From the NCBI GenBank assembly GCA_020723545.1, contig DYIS01000192.1, forward strand, positions 1 to 5,490: a stretch of 5,490 nt of DNA. Direction: 5' to 3'. Below the pieces are notes generated by a model, which saw nothing but the letters and a program-made list of their open reading frames with translations, searched no databases and was not told the origin of the DNA. Below are positions 1-4,685 of this stretch, piece after piece; the stretch's first letter is position 1; every line of letters begins with the position of its first letter. Made by a program: the position numbers and the translations under genes. This stretch comes from Ktedonobacter racemifer. GTDB lineage: Bacteria; Chloroflexota; DTOL01; JACQYG01.

Positions 1-46
1 GCGTTCTCCGCGGTAAAATGCCTGTATCGGCCCCTTAGGGTGTCGT

Positions 47-1483
47 TCAGCCCGTCCGGCCCAGGTAGTGAAGAACAGCGGCGCGTTGGTCCCCGGTGAT
101 GAGGCCCTCCCGAGACAGGGCCTCCACCATCTCCGTGATGGTCATGACGGCGTGGAGGCGGTAGCCCCGCCTCTCTAGGGAGGCCTTGCCGCCCTGCTCT
201 CGATCGATGAGCACCACCACGTCCTGCACCTGCAGGCCAGCCTCTTTGAGAGAGCTCAAGGCCTCGACCTTACTGGCGCCGGTGGTGATGACGTCATCCA
301 AGACCACGGCGGTTTCCCCGGGCCGAAATTCCCCCTCGATGACTTTTCTGGTGCCGTACTCTTTGGCCTCTCTTCTCGGGTATATCAGGGGTCTCCCCGT
401 TTCCAGGGCTACGGCGGTGCCGATGGGCAGTGCGGCGTAGGGTATGGCCGCCAGGCGATGGTACTCAAGCCGTTCCAGCACCTGGACATAGGCGCGGGCC
501 ACCTGTGCCAGGACATCGGGGTGGGAGGCCAGGAGGCGCAAGTCCAGGTATATCGGCGACGGGGCCCCGGACTTCAGGGTGAAATCGCCAAACCTCACCG
601 CACCGATGCGCTGGAGTTCCCGGACCAGCGTTTCCCTTTGGCCTTCCGGGCGACGGTTGGCCACACCCTGTCCAGAGGGGGCAGCCATCATTTCGTCCCG
701 TATCTTGTTCAGGGCATCCCGGAGACCTTGGGCGGCAGTGCGAGGGTCAGCGGCGTAGATCACCTGCCGCGATACGTTGACGATGAGGCCGGCCCCCCGG
801 GCGTCGAGCCCGGCGCGTAGGGCAGCCTGTAGATCACCCCCCTGGCTGCCCACCCCGGGGACCAGGAACCACAGGTCCGGCGCTATCTCCCGCACCAGGG
901 CCAGCTCCCGGGGATAGGTAGCTCCCATGACCAGGCCCACGTTGCCCGCGGTGTTCCACTCCAGGGCTTTCTCCGCGACGACCAGATACAAGGGCCTGTC
1001 CGGACAGGGAAGGCCTTGAAAGTCAGAGGCGCCGGGGTTGGAGGTGCGACAGAGCAGGAGGACACCCCGGTCGGCGTAGGTCAAGAAGGGTTCCACAGCG
1101 TCGTAGCCCAGGAGAGGGTTCACGGTGACGGCATCGGCCCGCCAGTATTCGAAGGCCGCCCGGGCGTAGGCCTGGGCAGTGCTGCCGATATCGCCCCGTT
1201 TGGCATCCAGGATCACCGGGATGCCTTGAGGCACGTATGCGATGGTTTTTTTCAGCGCCTGAAGGCCGTCGATGCCCAGGGCTTCGTAAAAGGCGATGTT
1301 AGGCTTGTAGGCACAGACCAGGTCAGCGGTGGCGTCGATAATAGACCGGTTGAAGGCGAAGACCGGGTCGGGGTCTCTAGAAAAGCGCTCCGGCATCCTG
1401 GTCAGGTCCGGGTCCAGGCCGATGCAGAGCAGGCTTCGGTTTTCCGCCACAGTACACTCTAGTTTTTCCAGAAAGGAGGCCAT
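47..1483 (-). CDS. pyrFE: Bifunctional orotidine-5'-phosphate decarboxylase / orotate phosphoribosyltransferase (PyrF-PyrE fusion)
   Basis: A 478-residue cytosolic fusion that should catalyse the last two steps of UMP synthesis: orotate plus PRPP to OMP, then decarboxylation to UMP. Residues 1-268 are a type-2 OMP decarboxylase: AYKPN (Lys60), the signature DAKRGDIG (93-100, catalytic Lys95), TVNPLLGYD (120-128) and RTSNPGA (146-152). After a short polar linker (about 269-283), residues 284-478 are the OPRT: FTLKSG (301-306), PYAALPIGTA (348-357), the mobile loop YPRREAKEYGTRK (368-380) and the PRPP loop VVLDDVITTGAS (393-404). The loop has Tyr376 where enterobacterial PyrE has His, as in eukaryotic UMP synthase. 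The frame stays open 53 codons further upstream, but that part is basic, overlaps pyrB and has no family similarity. The ATG at 1483 lies 1 base after the pyrB stop, with GGGGAAG 7 bases before it. It is the last visible gene of the pyr operon. Function is confident; the fusion is directly visible as one uninterrupted frame. Confidence 0.95.
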   Translation of the reverse strand: MASFLEKLECTVAENRSLLCIGLDPDLTRMPERFSRDPDPVFAFNRSIIDATADLVCAYKPNIAFYEALGIDGLQALKKTIAYVPQGIPVILDAKRGDIGSTAQAYARAAFEYWRADAVTVNPLLGYDAVEPFLTYADRGVLLLCRTSNPGASDFQGLPCPDRPLYLVVAEKALEWNTAGNVGLVMGATYPRELALVREIAPDLWFLVPGVGSQGGDLQAALRAGLDARGAGLIVNVSRQVIYAADPRTAAQGLRDALNKIRDEMMAAPSGQGVANRRPEGQRETLVRELQRIGAVRFGDFTLKSGAPSPIYLDLRLLASHPDVLAQVARAYVQVLERLEYHRLAAIPYAALPIGTAVALETGRPLIYPRREAKEYGTRKVIEGEFRPGETAVVLDDVITTGASKVEALSSLKEAGLQVQDVVVLIDREQGGKASLERRGYRLHAVMTITEMVEALSREGLITGDQRAAVLHYLGRTG

Positions 1484-1484
1484 C

Positions 1485-2438
1485 TTAAGTCTTCCCCAGT
1501 ACCGCCGCCAGGAGGGCCATGCGAATGTACATGCCGTTCTCCATCTGCCGGAAGTAGGCCGCCCGGGGATCACTGTCCACCTCGTAGCTGATCTCGCCCA
1601 CACGGGGCAGCGGGTGCATGACCACCATCTTCTCCTTGGCACGGCGGAGGGTCTGGGGCGTGATCACATAGGAGCCCTTGACCCGCTCGTAGAGGGCCTG
1701 GTCCTCGAATCTCTCCTTTTGCACCCGGGTCACATAGAGGACATCGGCGTCGGCGAGCACGACGTTAAGATCCGCCGTCTCCCCGGTGGGGATGCCCCGC
1801 TCCTGAAGCTGGGCTATGATCCGGTCGGGCATGCGGAGCACGTCGGGCGCGACGCACAGGATCCTGACGTTATAAAGGCTCAAGAGGCGTGCCAGGGAGT
1901 GCACCGTGCGGCCGTACTTTAGGTCGCCCACCATCACCACCGACAGGCCGTCGATGTGGCCCAACTCCTCCTGAATGGTGAACAGGTCTAAGAGGGCCTG
2001 GGTGGGATGTTCGCCGATGCCGTCTCCGCCATTGATGACCGGTATGCGGGCGAAGTCCGCGGCGATCCTAGCCGAGCCCGTCTCCGGATGGCGCAGGACG
2101 ATGACGTCGGAATAGCACTCCAGGGTCCGGATGGTATCGGGCAGGGACTCCCCCTTAGTCACCGAGGAGTAGTGCACCTCGTTAATTGGGATGACGCTCC
2201 CCCCCAGGCGCGACATGGCGGCGACGAAGGAGGAGCTGGTGCGGGTGCTGGGCTCGTAGAAGAGGCAAGACAAGACCTTACCCCGCAGGAGGTCCGAGGA
2301 GCCCGGGCCACGGGCGATGTCGCGCATGCCCTCGGCCACGCCGAAGATGTACTCCAGGTCATCTCTGGCGAACTGGTCCACCGAGAGGATGTCCCTGCCG
2401 TAGAAGGAATTACCCGGGATTGGGGTCATCGTGATCAT
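1485..2438 (-). CDS. pyrB: Aspartate carbamoyltransferase catalytic subunit
   Basis: A 317-residue cytosolic enzyme, a normal length for the catalytic chain. It joins carbamoyl phosphate and L-aspartate to give N-carbamoyl-aspartate, the committed step of pyrimidine synthesis. Visible motifs: the carbamoyl-phosphate loop FYEPSTRTS (60-68), SSVTKGES (91-98, Lys95 from the neighbouring subunit), VLRHP (114-118), HPTQALLDL (144-152), DLKYGRTVHS (172-181, Arg177), VTRVQKERF (236-244, Arg238) and HPLPR (275-279). These are the substrate-binding residues of the family, and the aspartate-side set excludes ornithine carbamoyltransferase. The ATG at 2438 is well supported: AGGAG sits 6 bases upstream, and the ATG overlaps the pyrC stop as ATGA, implying translational coupling. 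No regulatory chain (PyrI) gene is visible next to it, so the enzyme may be unregulated, or may associate with the dihydroorotase encoded just upstream (inference). Confidence 0.97.
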   Translation of the reverse strand: MITMTPIPGNSFYGRDILSVDQFARDDLEYIFGVAEGMRDIARGPGSSDLLRGKVLSCLFYEPSTRTSSSFVAAMSRLGGSVIPINEVHYSSVTKGESLPDTIRTLECYSDVIVLRHPETGSARIAADFARIPVINGGDGIGEHPTQALLDLFTIQEELGHIDGLSVVMVGDLKYGRTVHSLARLLSLYNVRILCVAPDVLRMPDRIIAQLQERGIPTGETADLNVVLADADVLYVTRVQKERFEDQALYERVKGSYVITPQTLRRAKEKMVVMHPLPRVGEISYEVDSDPRAAYFRQMENGMYIRMALLAAVLGKT

Positions 2439-3514
2439 GTGCTTCTCCTGGTTGTGGTAGAGAATAGGCTTTGCCCGAAGCCAGGCTGGGCCAGGATCTG
2501 GCCATCCTGGTACACCTTCGCGCCACGCAGGTGTACCGTCCGCACCCGGCCTTTCACCCTCATGCCCTCAAAGGGTGTCCACCGGCACCTGGTGAAGAGG
2601 TCCTTGCCCTGGATGACGTATTCGTCCTCGCTCTCCACCTCCACGTAGGTCTGAGCGCCCAGACTAAGTCCAAAGATGCGGGCTGGGGCAGAATTGCACA
2701 TCTCCACCAGGCGCTGGAGGGAGAGCCGTCCCCGGTCCACGGCGGTCAGGAGGAGCGGTAATGCTGTCTCCAGGCCGGGTACGCCGGGGGGCACGTGGTC
2801 GGATTGCTTCTCCTCCAGGGTATGGGGGGCATGGTCGGAGGCTATGACATCCACCACATCCAGATGGCGCCAAAGGGCCTCTCGGTCTTCGGCGGCGCCC
2901 AGGGTTGGGCGCATGTAGCCCAGGCTGCCCAGGCACCTGGCGTCCTCTCCGGTCAGGAAGAGGTGGTGGGGTGTCACCTCGCAGGTGATCCTGGCCGTGC
3001 GCCTTTTGGCCAGGGCGATGAGCTCGATCTCCGCCTGGCGGCTTACGTGGCAGAGGTGCAGGCGCTTCTTGTACAAGAGCGCCAGGATGATGGCCTGCGC
3101 CGCGCTGCGGCCTTCAGCGTGCACCAGGATAGGCCGGCTCCCGGGCCATTTCCGAAAGTGCCACATCATGCTCGGCAGGTCGTCGATCAAGAGTGGGCCA
3201 TGGGTGCTGTCCAGGTACATCTTGAGGCCGGGGACCTGCCGGGCCAGGTGGCGGTGATGGACGAAGTTATCCTGGCAGGCCCCCAGGTAAAAGCCGTAGT
3301 CGCAGAGGGCCTTCTGCGCTGCAACCCGGTTTTTCTCGGCGAGAGCCTCAGCATCCACCGTGGGGGCTGGGTTGTTGGGCATATCGAGGACGGCCACAAC
3401 GCCGCCGGCCAGAGCCGCCGCCGTCCCAGTGTAAAAATCCTCCTTGTGCACGGCGCCAGGATCCCTCAGGTGGACGTGGGCGTCGATGATACCGGGCAGT
3501 TTGAGTCGAGTCAC
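2435..3514 (-). CDS. pyrC: Dihydroorotase, CAD-like (class I)
   Basis: A 359-residue zinc amidohydrolase that cyclises carbamoyl-aspartate to dihydroorotate. Counting from the GTG at 3514: HVHLRDPG (13-20, metal ligands His13 and His15), GLKMYLDST (96-104, Lys98 presumed carboxylated), VHAE (131-134, His132), LCHVS (154-158, Cys155/His156), EVTPHHLFL (179-187) and ASDHAPHTLEEK (225-236, Asp227). The C-terminal half, including WTPFEG and VKGRVRTVHLRG, matches my memory of the dihydroorotase domain of animal CAD closely. Like that domain it starts just before the metal motif, without the long N-terminal strand region of ordinary 420-residue class I enzymes. The start is uncertain. The frame extends 8 codons to a TTG at 3538, but that codon lies in the U-tract of the attenuator. 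The GTG has AAGG 5 bases upstream and gives a natural N-terminus. First structural gene of the operon; its TGA overlaps the pyrB ATG. Confidence 0.95.
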   Translation of the reverse strand: MTRLKLPGIIDAHVHLRDPGAVHKEDFYTGTAAALAGGVVAVLDMPNNPAPTVDAEALAEKNRVAAQKALCDYGFYLGACQDNFVHHRHLARQVPGLKMYLDSTHGPLLIDDLPSMMWHFRKWPGSRPILVHAEGRSAAQAIILALLYKKRLHLCHVSRQAEIELIALAKRRTARITCEVTPHHLFLTGEDARCLGSLGYMRPTLGAAEDREALWRHLDVVDVIASDHAPHTLEEKQSDHVPPGVPGLETALPLLLTAVDRGRLSLQRLVEMCNSAPARIFGLSLGAQTYVEVESEDEYVIQGKDLFTRCRWTPFEGMRVKGRVRTVHLRGAKVYQDGQILAQPGFGQSLFSTTTRRST

Positions 3515-3519
3515 GAGCG

Positions 3520-3529
3520 CCTTGCCTTT
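3520..3529 (-). promoter_or_regulatory. Ribosome binding site for pyrC GTG start
   Basis: On the minus strand the tandem purine motif AAAGGCAAGG ends 5 bases before the GTG at 3514. It lies downstream of the attenuator U-tract, so it is present only on transcripts that have read through. It favours GTG 3514 over the in-frame TTG at 3538. The best Shine-Dalgarno-like bases for that TTG (AGAGG) are buried in the terminator hairpin. Confidence 0.55.
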
Positions 3530-3536
3530 CAGACAC

Positions 3537-3564
3537 AAAAAATAGAGCCTCTTCGGCTCTATTT
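3537..3564 (-). terminator. Rho-independent terminator / attenuator upstream of pyrC
   Basis: Minus-strand RNA AAATAGAGCC, loop GAAGA, GGCTCTATTT: a perfect 10-bp stem (arms 3555-3564 and 3540-3549) with a 5-base loop. The 3' arm runs into six consecutive U residues (3542-3537). It lies between a good promoter (3740-3768) and the pyrC start at 3514. It can therefore cut off the operon's own transcript and is best read as an attenuator rather than the end of an upstream gene. On the plus strand the hairpin is followed only by ATTTG, so it is not a convincing terminator in that direction. Confidence 0.88.
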
Positions 3565-3732
3565 GCTACTGGTACAGTACTGGTACTGGTTACTGGAAAC
3601 CCTGCCAACTATCAAAACTGGAATGAATGGCTCTAGGGGAAAACCACCCCTACCCGCCGGGGCTATACGCCGCCGGCACAAGACCCTGTTGCGGAATCCG
3701 GACCAGGCCTGACCGCCGGTAGAACGCTGCAT
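3559..3732 (-). CDS. Putative pyr operon leader peptide (57 aa)
   Basis: A 57-codon open frame that starts with ATG 7 bases after the -10 box of the pyr promoter and ends with TAG at 3559-3561, inside the 5' arm of the attenuator hairpin. I recognise no protein family in it. It is basic and rich in Arg, Gly and Ser, ending with SSNQYQYCTSSK. There is no room for a Shine-Dalgarno site: the predicted transcription start is the base before the ATG or the A itself, so translation would be leaderless or nearly so. The proposed role is regulatory. A ribosome reaching the stop codon would cover the hairpin and let RNA polymerase continue into pyrC, as in leader-peptide attenuation of E. coli pyrBI. 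A chance open frame of this size in GC-rich DNA is quite possible, so the position is better evidence than the peptide itself. Confidence 0.45.
   Translation of the reverse strand: MQRSTGGQAWSGFRNRVLCRRRIAPAGRGGFPLEPFIPVLIVGRVSSNQYQYCTSSK
3567..3596 (-). repeat. Four copies of CCAGTA (TACTGG on plus strand) before the attenuator
   Basis: On the plus strand TACTGG occurs at 3567-3572, 3578-3583, 3584-3589 and 3591-3596, immediately upstream (in transcript order) of the attenuator stem. The phase is irregular (11, 6 and 7 bases). Part of it is the self-complementary CAGTACTG. In the leader frame it encodes the NQYQY stretch. It could be a protein or RNA binding site, or microsatellite-like expansion. 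No function can be assigned from sequence. Confidence 0.6.
3634..3652 (-). other. Leader RNA hairpin (possible pause or antiterminator element)
   Basis: In the pyr leader transcript, TAGGGG (3652-3647) and CCCCTA (3639-3634) can form a 6-bp stem with a 7-base loop, TGGTTTT. The following bases repeat the terminator 5' arm: TAGAGCC at 3635-3629 matches TAGAGCC at 3561-3555. The 3' arm of the terminator could in principle pair with either copy. It may be a polymerase pause hairpin or part of an alternative fold. This is inferred from base pairing only. Confidence 0.4.
3654..3719 (-). repeat. Three copies of CCGGCGG in the pyr leader
   Basis: CCGGCGG on the minus strand (CCGCCGG on plus) occurs at 3713-3719, 3670-3676 and 3654-3660. 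A partial inverse copy, CCGCCG, lies at 3738-3733, just before the ATG of the leader frame. The copies may fold or act as binding sites. In GC-rich DNA short repeats of this kind are weak evidence. Confidence 0.4.
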
Positions 3733-3739
3733 CGGCGGA

Positions 3740-3768
3740 ACTCTATCACATTCACCGGCCCTTGTCAA
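3740..3768 (-). promoter_or_regulatory. Promoter of the pyr operon (sigma-70 type)
   Basis: Minus strand: perfect -35 TTGACA (3768-3763), 17-bp spacer, -10 TAGAGT (3745-3740, 4 of 6 consensus bases). The spacer ends TGA, giving the TG of an extended -10. The predicted transcription start is about 3733-3732, giving a leader of about 220 bases to the pyrC GTG. The -35 lies only about 10 bp outside the putative IS end at 3778. Confidence 0.75.
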
Positions 3769-3777
3769 TACTTTCCG

Positions 3778-3799
3778 GGCTCTACGTCAATAAGTGTGG
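3778..3799 (+). repeat. Putative terminal inverted repeat of an ISL3-like element
   Basis: Read into the element on the plus strand, this end begins GGCTCTACGTCAA and continues to TGTGG at 3799. From memory, ISL3-family ends start in a similar way (GGCTCT followed by GTCAA). The stop codon of the transposase-like frame (3782-3784) lies inside it, as is common when the gene reads toward that end. The partner repeat was not found in the window. The adjacent 8 bases outside, ACTTTCCG (3770-3777), would be one copy of any target duplication. Confidence 0.5.
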
Positions 3800-3904
3800 A
3801 GCTAGGATGTGATGGGCACGCGGCAGAAAGCCGAGGAGCATCTTACGGATGTACACCTGAACGTTCCGAAAGCCATAACTGAGGCGCTTGGAGAATTGCC
3901 CATC
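3782..3904 (-). pseudogene. Transposase C-terminal remnant (probably ISL3 family)
   Basis: The minus-strand frame ending at TAG 3784-3782 reads from about 3904 as DGQFSKRLSYGFRNVQVYIR, followed by KMLLGFLPRAHHILAPHLLT. The pattern K-R-x-S-Y-G-F-R-N followed by a basic, hydrophobic tail resembles the extreme C-terminus of ISL3-type DDE transposases. Only about 40 codons remain. Upstream the frame becomes unlike a transposase and meets a stop near 3940, and the catalytic part is absent, so this is a dead fragment. It ends within the IS-like terminal repeat, which supports the call. The family assignment is from memory of the motif, not a search. Confidence 0.55.
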
Positions 3905-3945
3905 TTGCGGTGCGCCTGTCTCACTTGCCACTGCTACCTAGCTCG

Positions 3946-4683
3946 TCAACTTTTTTCAAAGGAAACAGTCTCAATGTAAGTCGCAGGAGCAACCTTAAAT
4001 CGGGTCTTGTCTGGATTCCCCTTGGTCTCGCCGACAAGTCGTCCATGCTCTAAGCGCATCACCCGATCCGCGAGTGCGCCCACCGTCGCATCGTGCGTCA
4101 CGAGTACAATCGTGTGACCGCGCGCGTGCATCTGGCGAAACAACTCCAGCACGATCTGCTCGTTGGCCGCGTCGAGATTGCCTGTTGGCTCATCGGCGTG
4201 GATGATGCGCGGCTGATTGATCAAGGCACGCGCAACGCAGACGCGCTGCTGTTCGCCGCCCGACAACTGCGACGGCAAATGGTGAAAGCGTCCACCCAAT
4301 CCGACTTGCTCTAGTGCTGCGCGCGCCTCGTGCGCATCTGGCATACTGTGAAAATATTGCGCCAGCATGACATTCTCCAGCGCGGTCAAATACGGCACCA
4401 GGTAAAACTGCTGAAAAACCAAGCCCACCTTTTCGCGGCGGAACCGGGTCAACTGGTGTGCCGTAAGTCGCGTCACATCTGCGCCGTCAATAATCGCCGT
4501 TCCGCTCGTCGGTCGGTCGAGGCAACTCAAGAGATTAAGCAGCGTAGTCTTGCCCGACCCCGACGGACCCATCACCGCGACCCATTCTCCTTCCGCAATG
4601 TCGAGCGAGACGCGGTCGAGCGCACGCGTCGCGCCGTTGTATTCTTTGGTTACCTCACGCAGTTCGATCATGGTCTTTGTCAT
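3946..4683 (-). CDS. ABC transporter ATP-binding protein (MacB/LolD-like)
   Basis: A 245-residue cytoplasmic ATPase that would energise the FtsX-type permease encoded just upstream. Walker A GPSGSGKT (39-46), Q-loop Gln91 in VFQQF, ABC signature LSGGEQQR (140-147), Walker B IIHADEP (160-166, catalytic Glu165), D-loop GNLD (168-171) and H-loop His197 in VTHD are all present, so it should be active. FQQFYLVPYLTALENV (90-105) is typical of the MacB/LolD/FtsE group, which drive lipoprotein, peptide or envelope mechanics rather than classical uptake. Start: ATG 4683 has GAGGAG 7 bases upstream and lies 2 bases after the permease stop. The open frame extends further upstream but only as overlap with the permease; ATG 4671 is a weaker alternative. 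The last 27 residues (after GRLVGET) run beyond the usual end of the domain and match nothing I know. No clear terminator follows. The substrate is unknown. Confidence 0.93.
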   Translation of the reverse strand: MTKTMIELREVTKEYNGATRALDRVSLDIAEGEWVAVMGPSGSGKTTLLNLLSCLDRPTSGTAIIDGADVTRLTAHQLTRFRREKVGLVFQQFYLVPYLTALENVMLAQYFHSMPDAHEARAALEQVGLGGRFHHLPSQLSGGEQQRVCVARALINQPRIIHADEPTGNLDAANEQIVLELFRQMHARGHTIVLVTHDATVGALADRVMRLEHGRLVGETKGNPDKTRFKVAPATYIETVSFEKS

Positions 4684-4685
4684 TC

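Noticed and set aside
18..46. Short palindrome CCCTAAGGG downstream of pyrFE as a terminator or as the ribosome binding site of a next gene
   Set aside because: No U-tract follows the palindrome, and no start codon is found at a suitable distance before the window ends.
1484..1642. 53-codon N-terminal extension of the PyrF frame
   Set aside because: It lies wholly inside the pyrB 3' end, is Arg/Trp-rich and has no PyrF similarity. The ATG at 1483 has a ribosome binding site and family-like sequence right after it.
2795..3712. Long plus-strand open frame of about 305 codons opposite pyrC and the leader
   Set aside because: It is a mirror of pyrC in GC-rich DNA, with no recognisable domain, and pyrC on the other strand has a complete catalytic motif set.
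3565..3733. PyrR-binding attenuator of the Bacillus type
   Set aside because: I looked for the conserved PyrR loop (AGUCC...GAGAGG) in the leader and did not find a convincing match.
3713..3738. CCGCCG/CGGCGG inverted repeat around the leader ATG as an RNA hairpin sequestering the start
   Set aside because: With the promoter as placed, transcription starts within or after the first arm, so the stem would not be in the RNA. It would need an upstream start.
3812..3979. Plus-strand 55-codon frame starting MGTRQKAEEH, with a cysteine cluster (RCACLTCHC) and an AGGA motif before its ATG
   Set aside because: It runs antisense to the transposase remnant and into the 3' end of the ABC ATPase, and it matches no family I know. 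The cysteines fall in the non-homologous junction. Most likely a shadow frame.
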